Source of the DNA: CACIAM-69d sp001698445
GTDB lineage: Bacteria > Cyanobacteriota > Cyanobacteriia > CACIAM-69d
Direction of reading: 5' to 3'
NCBI RefSeq assembly: GCF_043235035.1
Contig: NZ_JAZAQF010000059.1
Coordinates: forward strand, 62,001 to 126,000
DNA length: 64,000 nt
Shown one piece after another: positions 39,146 through 49,176 of this stretch (positions are counted from its first letter, which is position 1; every line of letters starts with the position of its first letter). Both the position numbers and the translations under genes were made by a program. The notes below the pieces were generated by a model, which searched no databases, was not told the DNA's origin, and saw only the letters and a list, made by a program, of their open reading frames with translations.

Positions 39146-40294
39146 ATGACTCCTCCCAAGTTATCGGATTCCGAAAAACACGAACTGATTACGCTCTATC
39201 GCCAGGGCGGCCACACCATGGCCACCCTGGGACAGCGCTATGGAGTCAGCACTTCAACCGTGGGCCGAATTTTGAAGTTGGCGGCGGCCGAAGAGCCAAT
39301 GCCATCGTTGGTTTCAGTTCCGGCTCCGATCGCCCCGGCTGTGGTCACTCCAGCACCGGAAGCCCCGATGATGGAATTGGATCCTCAGCCGCCCCAAGTG
39401 GATCCCATGGTGGACTCCGGTGGACGATCGGGCGGGCGATCGATCCCCAACCAACCCACGGAGCCGACGGACGGCACAACGGGCACAAGACGGGTGCGCC
39501 GTCGGTCGCGCAGTGAAGCCTCGGTATCGGAATCCGTGCTGCCAGAGTCCTTGATGGCCCCGGAGCCAACGCCGGCCAAGCCCATGGAACTCCCAGCCAT
39601 GGAAACCCTGCCACTGTTTGACACTGATTTTGCTGCCGCTTCGGCGGAACCCCTGTCCGAGGTTGTTGCGGAGTTGGAAGCCGAGGCTAAGGAAGAGGTG
39701 CGATCGTCGCGGGTGGGGCGACCGGTGAAGAAGCAGGCAGAAGCAACCACCAACACCAATGGGAAAGGGGGCCGATCGAATCGGCGGCGCAAAGGTAGCG
39801 GCCCCGTCGTGGCAGAGATCAACGAAGCCAGCGCGGAGGAAGCCGACGATGCGGATCTGGGAGCCGACTTAGATTTGGATGATGACGATCTGGATCTAGA
39901 CGAAGATGATTTTGAGTTTGGGGATGACGACGGTGAAGCGGGCATTGCCGCCATGTTTGGGCGCGGAGCCAATCCGGATCAACCGATCGAAATCATGCCC
40001 CTGGAAACCTCACGGATCCCCAACCCCTGCTATCTTGTGATCGATCGAGCGGCGGAGTTAGTGGCCCGTCCCTTAGAAGATTTTCGAGAATTGGGGCAAA
40101 TTCCACCCCAGGAAGCCGCCAGTCGCACCCTACCGGTCTTTGACAACCATCGCGTGGCGCGGCGATTTTCGGCTCGTAATCAGCGCATTATTAAAGTGCC
40201 CGATGCCAACGACCTGTTCCAGAAAACAGGCCCCTATCTCCAGGCCAAGGGCATCACTCACCTGTTAATCGATGGGCAGGTTTATTTACTATAG
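39146..40294 (+). CDS. Helix-turn-helix protein with conserved C-terminal domain
   Basis: The 382-residue protein starts with a transposase/resolvase-type HTH (LSDSEKHELITLYRQGGHTM then RYGVSTSTVGRILK). A long disordered middle is rich in Pro, then basic (NRRRKGSG), then very acidic (DLDLDDDDLDLDEDDFE). The C-terminal 100 residues are compact: YLVIDRAAELVARPLEDFRE, ASRTLPVFDNHRVARRFSAR and GITHLLIDGQVYLL. Probably a DNA-binding regulator conserved in cyanobacteria; its target is unknown. Start ATG at 39146. Confidence 0.7.
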   Translation: MTPPKLSDSEKHELITLYRQGGHTMATLGQRYGVSTSTVGRILKLAAAEEPMPSLVSVPAPIAPAVVTPAPEAPMMELDPQPPQVDPMVDSGGRSGGRSIPNQPTEPTDGTTGTRRVRRRSRSEASVSESVLPESLMAPEPTPAKPMELPAMETLPLFDTDFAAASAEPLSEVVAELEAEAKEEVRSSRVGRPVKKQAEATTNTNGKGGRSNRRRKGSGPVVAEINEASAEEADDADLGADLDLDDDDLDLDEDDFEFGDDDGEAGIAAMFGRGANPDQPIEIMPLETSRIPNPCYLVIDRAAELVARPLEDFRELGQIPPQEAASRTLPVFDNHRVARRFSARNQRIIKVPDANDLFQKTGPYLQAKGITHLLIDGQVYLL

Positions 40295-40349
40295 GCCTGG
40301 CTGCCAAATTTCTTGATTAACCCCCTCAAGTCTGTGGAGCGCCCATCCC

Positions 40350-41288
40350 GTGAAGACGGAGCAGCAGCCCAGTCCGCCTTCTGGTTGGACTGAACCATCG
40401 GAGCAGGGGACTCCTCTGAAATCCGGGACAAACAAACCGGCATTGATCGGGCAGGGGGGTGACTATGGGCACAGGCGGCAAAATTGCCGATCTCACTGGA
40501 CATCCTGGGTTCAATCCCTGTGCGTGATGGTGGTGCTGTTGCTGCTGGTGGCCCATGGGCTTTGGTATGGGGCAGTGCTGCCGGTGGCCCATAGTTTTCC
40601 TTTGTTTGGGGTGCGGCGGGTGCTCACCACGGAGCCGCTAGTGGCCCTGACCTTTGATGATGGGCCCCAATCGCCCTACACGGAGCAGGTCTTGCAGGTG
40701 TTGGATCGCTTTGGGGTGAAGGCCACTTTCTTTGAAATTGGTCAGCAGATCGATCGGGAGCCGGCCTTAGCCCGATCGGTGGTGCAACGGGGCCATGAGT
40801 TGGGCAATCATTCCTACTCACACCGGAATTTGATCCTGCGTTGGCCGGGGGAAATTGCCGCTGAAATTCTCGAAACCGATCGGCGACTGCGGGCGGCGGG
40901 GGCTGAGGGACCGATCGCCCTGCGGCCGCCCTTGGGTAAGCGGTGGTTTGGGTTGCCCTACTGGCTATGGCGATCGGGGCGCACCTTGGCCATGTGGGAA
41001 GTGGATTCCGGTGACTATGACCCGGCCAATTCAGTGGCGGATTTGGTGCAAGGCGTGTTGCAGCGGGTGCGGCCCGGCTCCATTGTTCTGTTCCATGACG
41101 GCAGCTTCAAGACCCGTCAGCCCCGCGATCGCACCGTGGCCGCGCTGGGTGAAATTATTCCAACCCTCCAGGCTCGGGGCTATCGTTTGGTGACCTTGGG
41201 GGAACTGTTGCGATCGGGAAAACCCAGCGGTGGCGGCCCCTGGGAAAGCCCTCCCCTGGAGCCAGGGCCAAACCCAGCAAAACCTTGA
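40350..41288 (+). CDS. Polysaccharide deacetylase family protein
   Basis: The 312-residue protein has one N-terminal membrane span (VMVVLLLLVAHGLWYGAVL, about residues 58-77) and a NodB domain: LTFDDGPQSPYT (catalytic Asp pair), HSYSH (metal-binding His-x3-His), IALRPPLGKR and VLFHDG. Such enzymes remove acetyl groups from peptidoglycan or other surface glycans; this one would act outside the inner membrane. The GTG at 40350 is the longest start; an ATG at about 40527 near the membrane span is another option. Confidence 0.85.
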   Translation: MKTEQQPSPPSGWTEPSEQGTPLKSGTNKPALIGQGGDYGHRRQNCRSHWTSWVQSLCVMVVLLLLVAHGLWYGAVLPVAHSFPLFGVRRVLTTEPLVALTFDDGPQSPYTEQVLQVLDRFGVKATFFEIGQQIDREPALARSVVQRGHELGNHSYSHRNLILRWPGEIAAEILETDRRLRAAGAEGPIALRPPLGKRWFGLPYWLWRSGRTLAMWEVDSGDYDPANSVADLVQGVLQRVRPGSIVLFHDGSFKTRQPRDRTVAALGEIIPTLQARGYRLVTLGELLRSGKPSGGGPWESPPLEPGPNPAKP

Positions 41289-41373
41289 GGCATGAACTAG
41301 GTTCGGTGGCTGGTATCCGTCGATCGGTGATCGTTGGGTCGCCAATCGCAAAGTCCCGCCATTGCTCCCGGCC

Positions 41374-43239
41374 CTAATCCGGCAGATCCTCCACAATAAT
41401 CCAGGGGCCAGAGGGGTTATAGCGCCCTCGCAGAACGATCGAGCTACCGGATTCCAGTTGGCCAAGGTGGTAATTCACCCAAGGATGGAGCGCCACCAGG
41501 GAAATTGGCTCCGGGGTCAAGGCCGTTTCCAAGGCATAGTTCTGGGGGCCGCGCCGCTGAAACTGACCGGTGAACCCCAAGGTGGCTGAAGGTTCTGGCG
41601 GTGGAATCAGATTCAGGGGATGTTCCTGGGTGAGCAGTTGCTCGTAGGCTTGGGGATGGGCAATCCAGTGTTTCTGCTGCGATCGCCAATCATCGCGATC
41701 GGGCGTGAGGCCAAAACAGGGAATCACCGCCGCCGGAGCCTGTGGGTCATGGAGCAAGGCTGTTTGCACAGCGGCCACCGGCAGCGATCGGGGTTGGCAA
41801 TGCTGCTGAACACAGAGGGCCGCCGCCGCCCCCGCCGCTTGACCCAACCCCAACACCACCGGCTGGAGGCGTGTGGCTCCGTTGGCCATGTGGGACACGG
41901 AAATATTTTTGTCGCAAACCAACAGCCCATCGACCCGTTGCGGCACCAGGCAGCCATAGGGCAGCGCAAAGGCCGTCCCCGTCCAGCGACCACCCCATCG
42001 AAGCGATTTGGGCGCTAGGGGAAAGACCTCCCCGGGGTAGTGGTGATCATTGGGATAGTTGCCATAGGCGATCGCGCTGCTGGCTCCGCTGTGGGGATCT
42101 CGGGGCAGGGCCGCTCCCCAGCCTCCGACCACTGGCAAGATCTGGTTTTCCGTCACCGTTGCCAATCCCTGAAGGCGGCGGCTTTCCCGAAAGTAGGGAT
42201 ATAGGGCAAAGGCTTCGGTGTCGGGAAAGAGATGATCGGCCAAGCCATAGCGCCGTCCGAGGGTTTGTTGTAACCAATGGGCAAATCCCAAACTGCGATC
42301 GTGGGCAGCCTGTAGGGCCGCTGCTCGATCGGCCGCTGTCCCCACCAGGCGATCGAGGTCATCCCCATAGTCATTGCCGGCCTGGGGCCAGTTGATCATG
42401 AACCGATCGCCCGCAATCCGCCCATAGTCCAACACGCGCTGGGCACTGGCATAGCCCGCAAAGGCTGCTTGGTAGCGGGTGGGGTCATAGTCAGCGGGGC
42501 AGGGAATTTCCGGGGCGATCGCTTCGGGGCCAAAATCCTGAAGATAAAAAACCCAAGTGGGAGCCTGCACCGGAAATCGCTCGGTTAAGGCCGTGGGCCC
42601 CGCCGGGGCCGTAGGCTCTTGCCATTGGTCTTGCCACTCCCAACCCCAACGATAGGGAACCTCCCCCAGGGCCAGCAGATCTCCCAATTCCGTGCCGTCG
42701 ATCGTGATCTGGGCGGTAACCTGTAACCCCGAGTCAAAGGTAACCCCGGTGACTCGATCGCCCGATCGCTGCACCGACACCGGCCGCACTCCGGAAATCC
42801 AACGTAAATTGGGCAGGGCCGCCACCCAATCAGCAAAAATCTGCGCCCCGATCGCCGGTTCATAGGTGAAAAAGCTGACCCAGCCCCAATCCAGTCCCTG
42901 GGGTTGACGCTGGGCCAACTCCTGCAAAAATGCCCCCCAGAGACCCGTTTGCAGGGCCGTCAATTCATTGCCGTCCGGCGCACAGACCCCCGCCGCCGTC
43001 AACATTCCACCCAACCAGGAAAACTCCGTGGCCAACAGCACCCGCACCCCACAGCGGGCCGCTTGGATGGCCGCCGCCGTTCCCCCAGTGCCGCCACCCA
43101 CCACCAAAACATCGGTTTCCGCGATCGGGTTGTCCAGAATGGGGCTGTCTAGGGGCAGCGGATCAAGGGTCGGGGACACCGCCCCCAAGGGGAGAGCAAA
43201 ACCCTCAATCGCTGTCTGAGGGAAGTGTTCCGTGGTCAC
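41374..43239 (-). CDS. FAD-dependent oxidoreductase
   Basis: The 621-residue protein has a dinucleotide-binding Rossmann motif (DVLVVGGGTGGTAAAIQAAR), ATEFSWLGGMLTAAGVCAPD (matching the FAD_oxidored group), IDGTELGDLLALGEVPYRWG and a C-terminal FAD contact (GLLVCDKNISVSHMANGATR then LQPVVLGLGQAAG). It is related to the FAD-dependent oxidoreductases of PF12831. The substrate is unknown. A ferredoxin-like gene ends 34 bp upstream on the same strand and may supply electrons. Confidence 0.85.
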   Translation of the reverse strand: MTTEHFPQTAIEGFALPLGAVSPTLDPLPLDSPILDNPIAETDVLVVGGGTGGTAAAIQAARCGVRVLLATEFSWLGGMLTAAGVCAPDGNELTALQTGLWGAFLQELAQRQPQGLDWGWVSFFTYEPAIGAQIFADWVAALPNLRWISGVRPVSVQRSGDRVTGVTFDSGLQVTAQITIDGTELGDLLALGEVPYRWGWEWQDQWQEPTAPAGPTALTERFPVQAPTWVFYLQDFGPEAIAPEIPCPADYDPTRYQAAFAGYASAQRVLDYGRIAGDRFMINWPQAGNDYGDDLDRLVGTAADRAAALQAAHDRSLGFAHWLQQTLGRRYGLADHLFPDTEAFALYPYFRESRRLQGLATVTENQILPVVGGWGAALPRDPHSGASSAIAYGNYPNDHHYPGEVFPLAPKSLRWGGRWTGTAFALPYGCLVPQRVDGLLVCDKNISVSHMANGATRLQPVVLGLGQAAGAAAALCVQQHCQPRSLPVAAVQTALLHDPQAPAAVIPCFGLTPDRDDWRSQQKHWIAHPQAYEQLLTQEHPLNLIPPPEPSATLGFTGQFQRRGPQNYALETALTPEPISLVALHPWVNYHLGQLESGSSIVLRGRYNPSGPWIIVEDLPD

Positions 43240-43273
43240 CGAGCATTACTCCGAGCAGATCAACTGCCCAACC

Positions 43274-43573
43274 TTACCACGTGGGATCAATGCCCAAATT
43301 GACCGTCAGTGCTGAGATTCCGGTGGGTACGGCACTGATGCAAGCACAAACAGTTTGGGGGTCTTCGGAACGGTCGGGGGCCGCTGACGGATCGGGGCGA
43401 TCGGGGCTGGGTAGGGGTTGCGCTGCCAAATCCACTTCGCAGGCATGGCAAGACCCCATCAGGCAACCCGTGGGAATAGCAACCCCGGCGCGATCGGCCA
43501 CGGTTAACAGCATCTCGCCCGGTTGGGCTGAGACGGTGACTTGGTCGGGCAAAAAGGTAACAAAGATCTTCAT
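43274..43573 (-). CDS. 2Fe-2S ferredoxin-like protein
   Basis: The 99-residue protein has a plant-type ferredoxin cluster motif: TGCLMGSCHACEVDL (Cys37, Cys42, Cys45, C-x4-C-x2-C) and the last ligand in QTVCACIS (Cys76, with Cys78 near). A Pro/Asp/Ser-rich insert of about 25 residues separates them. It carries one electron. Start ATG 43573 (MKIFVTFLPDQ) is preferred over an ATG 42 bp upstream. It sits between the phytochrome kinase gene and the FAD oxidoreductase, all in one direction. Confidence 0.85.
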   Translation of the reverse strand: MKIFVTFLPDQVTVSAQPGEMLLTVADRAGVAIPTGCLMGSCHACEVDLAAQPLPSPDRPDPSAAPDRSEDPQTVCACISAVPTGISALTVNLGIDPTW

Positions 43574-43633
43574 AGGGCGGATGGCGGCGGTTTGGGGGTT
43601 GGGCAGTGGGGTCAAGGATTGGGGGATCTCAGC

Positions 43634-46600
43634 TCATTCAGTGGCCTCGGCGGAAAGGGTGGGTCGATCGCCCCGAGAGTCCGGCTCGATCGGCAGGAAC
43701 GATAATCCTGGCTTGCGGCCCGGCGGCAATTGGCGCGTGGTGATCGTGTTCAGGCGGGTCTTGGTGTTGAAACTCAGCTCCGGTGACCAAGCGGGTTGCT
43801 GGGAAGCGGGCAAGCCGTCGCCATGGGGGCCCATCTCTGAGGCCCCATTGGCCGACGACGTTTGGGTAATAGGTAAGGTAATCGTGAATTCCGCACCCTG
43901 GTTAGGGGCCGATCGACAAACCATGCTGCCGCGATGGCGCTGAATGATTTGATAGCTAATCGATAGGCCCAATCCCGTGCCCTTGCCTAGGGGTTTTGTG
44001 GTGAAGAACGGATCAAATAATTGGGATTGAATGGCTTCCGGAATCCCCGGCCCATTGTCTCGAATGGTGACACTAATATGCTGAGGATCCGGTTGCGAAA
44101 GTTCAATCCAAATGCGACCAATGAAGGGCAATTGATCGCGACTCAGTTGCTCTTCTTGGGCTTCGCGCAAAGCATCGATCGCATTGGAAAGCAGGTTCAT
44201 GCAAACCTGATGCATTTGGCCGGAATAGCATTCAATGGGGGGCACGTTGTCATAATTCCGAATAATTTCAATTTCGGGATAGCTGCCATTGGGCTTCAGG
44301 TGATATTGCAAGATCATCAGAGTAGACTCGATCGCCTCTTGCAAGTACAGGGCGTTGGTAATGGTGCGGTCGACTCGTGAGAAACCGCGCAGCGCCGAGA
44401 CAATTTCCCGAATTCGATTAGTGCCCAAATGCATTGAGTCCAGCAGTTTTGGAAAATCTCGCGCCAGAAAATCCAAATCAAAAGTTTCCAGCAAAGCTTG
44501 AATCTGCTCTTGTGGCGCTTGCTGGGCTTCCAGCCGGGCCAGTTGAATCAGAAATTCGGAATATTCGCGAATGGGCCCTAAGTTGCTATGAATAAACCCG
44601 ATCGGGTTATTGATTTCATGGGCAACGCCAGCGATTAATTGCCCCAAAATCGACATCTTTTCGCTTTGGAGCAAATGCATTTGGGTTTGCTTTAGCTCAT
44701 CCAAGGTGTGGGCCAATTCAGTCGCTTGCGATCGGGTTTGTTGCAGCAATTCCGTATGCTGAAGCGCCACACCCAATTGCACACAGACCTGGCGCAAAAA
44801 CTCCACTTCCGAGTCTTGCCAATGGCGAGGAGCGGTGCATTGATGAATGCCCATCAGTCCCCACAGTTCCTCGCTTTGAATGATCGGAATCACCAAATTG
44901 GCCTGCACTTGCCAAGTCCGCAACATTTCCAAATGACAATCGGGCATGGTGGAATTGTGGACATTCGGAATGCTGTGAACTTTGCCCACTTGGTATTGAA
45001 GAACATGCTGATCACTAAAGCAGGGATCTTCTAATTCCAAGTGCAGAATGGAGGTGCAACCCCGGGCCCGATCTTCCGCAATGATTTTGCCCTGGGCGGT
45101 CGGGGCTTGGGAATTAAAGGCAAACACCACCACGCGATCGGCCCGCAGCAGTTGCCGCACTTCCCGCGCCGTGGTGCGAAACACGGTTTCGAGATCCAAA
45201 GACTCGCGAATTTTGGCAATCAATCGTGCCAGGGTTTGTTGCTGATGGATCACCCGTTCCAGATCCGCAGTCGATCGCTGAAGTTCCTCATTCGATTGGC
45301 GCAACTCCGCCGTGCGGGTTTGCACTTGGGCCTCCAAGCTGGCGTTCAGGCTGTTTACCTCTGTATACAGCCAATGTTGCTTGACCGCCGTGGCAAACCG
45401 TTCCCCCAACGCCTGGGCGAGCTTCACCTCAGAGACCGTCCATTGCTGGGCCTGGCCGATCCTGATTTGTCGCCACACTTCAAAGGAATGGCGGGCCATC
45501 AGTTGGCGAGTGTCCGGATCGTGCCAGCCGGTCCAAAGTTCATCGGTGTTGACCTCATCCCGAAAAATGCTGAGACAACCCAGTAACTCACTGCCGTAAT
45601 AGAGGGGAACCAAAATCAGCCCCCGGATCGGCAACCATTGAAACGAGGGAGCCACCGAGCGTAGCAGGGGTTCTCGGTAAATGTCCCCGATCGCCCAAAC
45701 GCGCTGGCTAAAACTGCTGCTGTCCTGGGGTGGGGCCGCCAGGCCATAGTTGGCGCGCATCCACTCCACAGACCAATCCTGAGTGGCGGAGTTGGGCGGT
45801 GGCTCGGGCACTGCGCCCGCTTTCAAAAAGGCATAGACCAGCCGGTGTTCCTCAAAGGGGCGCTGATCCGTGGTGGCCAGGGGATGGGGCTGGGGCCCCA
45901 CGGTATAGAGTTCCCGATCGGTTTGGCCCCCGGGCCAGAGACACAGCCGGCCGCCGCTCCCTCCCAAAATTTGCACCGTTTCTTCCAGGGCCTTTTGCAG
46001 TTGGCCCGTGGGCGCTTCGTGCAACAGGGCCGTGACACGGTTAATGCTCGCTTCCTGAAGGGCTTGATCCGTGACCCGCTGCACCAAAATTGACTGGGCG
46101 ATCGCGATTTCCACCTGATCGACCACCGCTTGGATGAATTGCAGTTCCTCCTCATCCACCGATCGGGGTTCCGCGTGGTGAGAAACCAACAGCCCCCACA
46201 GGTTGCCCATGTGCAAGGTGCTGGCAACGGGCGGCTCAGAGGTGGCCGGAAAGTTATCCAGCACGATCGGAACCACCACCGACGACTGCACCCCCATCAC
46301 CGTCAGATATTCCACATGGCATGGATCCACCGGACGGTAGCGCATTGTCGAAGGACTACGCAATTCCCCATCGTCCGGGGGATCCATGGCACTCAGGCCC
46401 GTTTGACACTCAGCCACATCCACCACCACTCGCTGGCGGGCCCGCACGAACAACTCGCGGGCCTGGGGCGGAATATCATCCACTGGAAAATGCAACCCCT
46501 TCAAGGAAGGCAGTCGATCGGGCACGAGGGATTCGGCCACTACCGTGCCATGACCCTCGGGCGAAAATTGGTAAATCTTGACCCGATCGGTCTCCAAAAA

Positions 46601-46729
46601 AGCCCGCACCTCCGCCACCGTCACCGCCAGGATTTCGCTCAATTCCAAGGACTGCCGAATCCGGTTTGCAATCCCCATCAGTAGCTGTTCCTGAGTGCCT
46701 TTGCGTGGCTTCTGTAAATCTAATTCCAT
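43634..46729 (-). CDS. Knotless phytochrome-like histidine kinase (GAF-PHY-GAF-HK)
   Basis: The 1031-residue protein starts with a phytochrome-type GAF domain (about 20-215) having DIPPQAR and RPVDPCHVEYLTVMGVQSS, where Cys137-His138 matches the Cph1 bilin site. A PHY-like domain follows (about 230-455; LGCLSIFRDEV and ARHSFEVWRQIR). A second bilin-type GAF (about 505-665) has MPDCHLEML (Cys598-His599), as in cyanobacteriochromes. Then come a histidine kinase H-box (GVAHEINNPIG, His704), NLLSNAIDAL, DNGPGIP and GKGTGLGLSI. No PAS domain precedes GAF1. The layout equals that of Nostoc All2699. It is soluble and light-sensing. Start ATG at 46729; ferredoxin gene 60 bp downstream. Confidence 0.88.
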   Translation of the reverse strand: MELDLQKPRKGTQEQLLMGIANRIRQSLELSEILAVTVAEVRAFLETDRVKIYQFSPEGHGTVVAESLVPDRLPSLKGLHFPVDDIPPQARELFVRARQRVVVDVAECQTGLSAMDPPDDGELRSPSTMRYRPVDPCHVEYLTVMGVQSSVVVPIVLDNFPATSEPPVASTLHMGNLWGLLVSHHAEPRSVDEEELQFIQAVVDQVEIAIAQSILVQRVTDQALQEASINRVTALLHEAPTGQLQKALEETVQILGGSGGRLCLWPGGQTDRELYTVGPQPHPLATTDQRPFEEHRLVYAFLKAGAVPEPPPNSATQDWSVEWMRANYGLAAPPQDSSSFSQRVWAIGDIYREPLLRSVAPSFQWLPIRGLILVPLYYGSELLGCLSIFRDEVNTDELWTGWHDPDTRQLMARHSFEVWRQIRIGQAQQWTVSEVKLAQALGERFATAVKQHWLYTEVNSLNASLEAQVQTRTAELRQSNEELQRSTADLERVIHQQQTLARLIAKIRESLDLETVFRTTAREVRQLLRADRVVVFAFNSQAPTAQGKIIAEDRARGCTSILHLELEDPCFSDQHVLQYQVGKVHSIPNVHNSTMPDCHLEMLRTWQVQANLVIPIIQSEELWGLMGIHQCTAPRHWQDSEVEFLRQVCVQLGVALQHTELLQQTRSQATELAHTLDELKQTQMHLLQSEKMSILGQLIAGVAHEINNPIGFIHSNLGPIREYSEFLIQLARLEAQQAPQEQIQALLETFDLDFLARDFPKLLDSMHLGTNRIREIVSALRGFSRVDRTITNALYLQEAIESTLMILQYHLKPNGSYPEIEIIRNYDNVPPIECYSGQMHQVCMNLLSNAIDALREAQEEQLSRDQLPFIGRIWIELSQPDPQHISVTIRDNGPGIPEAIQSQLFDPFFTTKPLGKGTGLGLSISYQIIQRHRGSMVCRSAPNQGAEFTITLPITQTSSANGASEMGPHGDGLPASQQPAWSPELSFNTKTRLNTITTRQLPPGRKPGLSFLPIEPDSRGDRPTLSAEATE

Positions 46730-47211
46730 GGCTGCTTAACCTGTGCATCAACACGATCGCCACCGTTGGCCCAAGATTGGCGATTGATGGGCTGGACGGC
46801 GCTGAACAGGGGATCGATCGTCCCCACCCACAGACAACCCAAAAGCATCGCGCCCAGACCTTGATCCCCAAGGCACTGCTCCCCCCAAGGCGCTGATCCC
46901 CAAGCTGCTGACCCCAAGGCGCTGAATGGCGATGCACCAGTGCCGCTTGCTTTGCAGATCCTTCGATCTCAAGATCCCAATCTTTTACAGATGTCAATTT
47001 CTATCTTCAGGGAATGGGTCACTCAAAAGCAATGTACTGACCACGCACTGCTGAAACCGTAAGGTCAACGATTTTGGATCCCGCTTGATGGACGGTCGAT
47101 CGCTGCAATCAATTTGCTCCAAATATAAAAACGGTATGGAGATTCGTTAGAGTCGATAGGGGTCAGTACAAAACCAAAATTCCCCATATCCAACACCCAA
47201 GGTGGCCGCCT
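46730..47211. other. Intergenic region with GC-rich tandem repeats
   Basis: Spacer between the divergent phytochrome kinase and dxs genes, so both promoters lie here. 46862-46925 has 4 imperfect units of a 14-17 bp sequence around TGATCCCCAAGGCGC. No gene is supported. Confidence 0.55.
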
Positions 47212-49116
47212 ATGCATCTGAGCGAACTTACTCACCCCAATCAACTTCATGGGCTGTCGATCGCCCAATTAGAAGAAATTGCCCGCCAAATTCGGGAAAA
47301 ACATCTGCAAACCGTCGCCACCAGCGGCGGTCACCTGGGTCCTGGTTTAGGCGTGGTGGAATTAACAATCGCCCTCTATCAAACCCTTGACCTCGATCGC
47401 GACAAGGTGATCTGGGACGTGGGTCACCAGGCCTATCCCCACAAATTGATTACCGGTCGTTACAACGAGTTCCATACCCTGCGCCAAAAGGACGGCATTG
47501 CCGGTTATCTCAAGCGCTGTGAAAGTAAGTTCGATCACTTCGGCGCGGGCCACGCCTCCACCAGCATTTCCGCCGGCTTGGGCATGGCGATCGCCCGGGA
47601 TATGGCCGGCGAAAACTACAAGGTGGTTTCCATCATCGGCGACGGCGCAATGACCGGCGGGATGGCCCTTGAAGCCATTAACCACGCGGGTCACCTGCCC
47701 GACACCAACCTGATGGTGGTGCTGAACGACAACGACATGTCCATTTCGCCCAACGTCGGGGCCCTGTCGCGCTACCTGAACAAAATGCGCCTTAGCCCGC
47801 CGATGCAATTCCTGACGGACAACATCGAAGAGCAGGTGAAGCATTTGCCCTTCTTTGGCGGTTCCCTGTCGCCGGAACTCGATCGGGTCAAAGAAGGCAT
47901 GAAGCGCCTGGCCGTATCGAAAGTCGGCGCAGTGTTTGAAGAACTGGGCTTCACCTACATGGGCCCCGTTGACGGTCACAACATTAAAGAACTGATTGAC
48001 ATCTTCCGCGAAGGTCACAAGCAAAAGGGCCCTGTGCTCGTCCACGTGGCCACCACCAAAGGCAAGGGCTACGCGATCGCGGAAAAAGATCAAGTGGGTT
48101 ACCACGCTCAAAATCCCTTTGACTTGGCAACGGGCAAGGCCAAACCGGCCAACAAGCCCACGCCGCCCAGCTACTCCAAAGTTTTTGCAGAAACCCTGAT
48201 TACACTTGCGGAAAACGATCCTCGAATTGTGGCGATCACGGCCGCTATGGCCACCGGCACCGGCCTGGATAAATTCCAAGCCAAGCTGCCGAACCAGTAT
48301 GTGGATGTGGGCATTGCCGAACAGCACGCTGTGACCATGGCGGCGGGCATGGCCTGCGAGGGGGCGCGCCCGGTGGTCACGATCTATTCCACCTTCTTGC
48401 AGCGGGCCTTTGACCAAGTGATCCACGATGTTTGCATCCAGGATCTGCCGGTCTTCTTCTGTATGGATCGGGCCGGCGTGGTTGGAGCCGACGGGCCCAC
48501 CCACCAGGGAATGTATGACATTGCCTACCTGCGCTGCATTCCCAACCTGACGATCATGGCTCCCAAGGATGAGGCGGAGTTCCAGCGGATGCTGGTGACG
48601 GGCGTGACCCATCCGGGCCCGATCGCCGTGCGCTATCCCCGGGGCAGTGGCGTGGGTGCGCCGTTGCTGGAAGCGGGTTGGGAGCCAATGCCGATCGGCA
48701 AGGGCGAAGTGCTGCGAACCGGCGATGATCTGTTGCTGGTGGGCTACGGCACGATGGTCTATCCGGCCATGCAAGCGGCGGAAATCCTTAGTGAGCACGG
48801 CATTGAAGCTACGGTGGTGAATGCCCGGTTCGTGAAGCCGCTGGATACGGAGTTGATTGTGCCCCTGGCCCAGAAGATTGGCCGGGTAGTGACGATCGAG
48901 GAAGGCTGCCTGATGGGTGGTTTCGGTTCGGCGGTGCTAGAAGCCCTCGGCGATGCGGGTGTGGCCGTGCCGGTGACCCGCTTGGGTGTGCCGGACATTT
49001 TGGTGGAGCACGCCACGCCGAGCCAGTCGATGCAAAGTTTGGGTCTGACGGGGCCGCAAATTGCCGATCGCCTGTTGATGCAGTTGGGCCGCAAACCGGA
49101 AATGGCAGCGGTTTAA
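47212..49116 (+). CDS. dxs: 1-deoxy-D-xylulose-5-phosphate synthase
   Basis: The 634-residue protein is full-length DXS: TSGGHLGPGLGVVELTIALY, DVGHQAYPHKLITGR, the thiamine diphosphate motif GDGAMTGGMALEAINHAG followed by LNDNDMSISPNVGAL, DVGIAEQHAVTMAAGMACEG and DRAGVVGADGPTHQG. It condenses pyruvate and glyceraldehyde 3-phosphate, the first step of the MEP isoprenoid pathway that feeds carotenoids, phytol and quinones. Cytoplasmic. ATG at 47212. A perfect 14-bp hairpin follows the stop. Confidence 0.97.
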   Translation: MHLSELTHPNQLHGLSIAQLEEIARQIREKHLQTVATSGGHLGPGLGVVELTIALYQTLDLDRDKVIWDVGHQAYPHKLITGRYNEFHTLRQKDGIAGYLKRCESKFDHFGAGHASTSISAGLGMAIARDMAGENYKVVSIIGDGAMTGGMALEAINHAGHLPDTNLMVVLNDNDMSISPNVGALSRYLNKMRLSPPMQFLTDNIEEQVKHLPFFGGSLSPELDRVKEGMKRLAVSKVGAVFEELGFTYMGPVDGHNIKELIDIFREGHKQKGPVLVHVATTKGKGYAIAEKDQVGYHAQNPFDLATGKAKPANKPTPPSYSKVFAETLITLAENDPRIVAITAAMATGTGLDKFQAKLPNQYVDVGIAEQHAVTMAAGMACEGARPVVTIYSTFLQRAFDQVIHDVCIQDLPVFFCMDRAGVVGADGPTHQGMYDIAYLRCIPNLTIMAPKDEAEFQRMLVTGVTHPGPIAVRYPRGSGVGAPLLEAGWEPMPIGKGEVLRTGDDLLLVGYGTMVYPAMQAAEILSEHGIEATVVNARFVKPLDTELIVPLAQKIGRVVTIEEGCLMGGFGSAVLEALGDAGVAVPVTRLGVPDILVEHATPSQSMQSLGLTGPQIADRLLMQLGRKPEMAAV

Positions 49117-49134
49117 CGGTGATCTAACGGTTAG

Positions 49135-49176
49135 TTGGGGGATGGTTGGCTGACAGGGCGATCAACCATCCCCCAA
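49135..49176 (+). terminator. Perfect 14-bp hairpin after dxs
   Basis: TTGGGGGATGGTTG (49135-49148) pairs exactly with CAACCATCCCCCAA (49163-49176) over a 14-nt loop, then TCTTTCT follows. It starts 19 bp after the dxs stop codon and is a likely factor-independent terminator. Confidence 0.75.
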
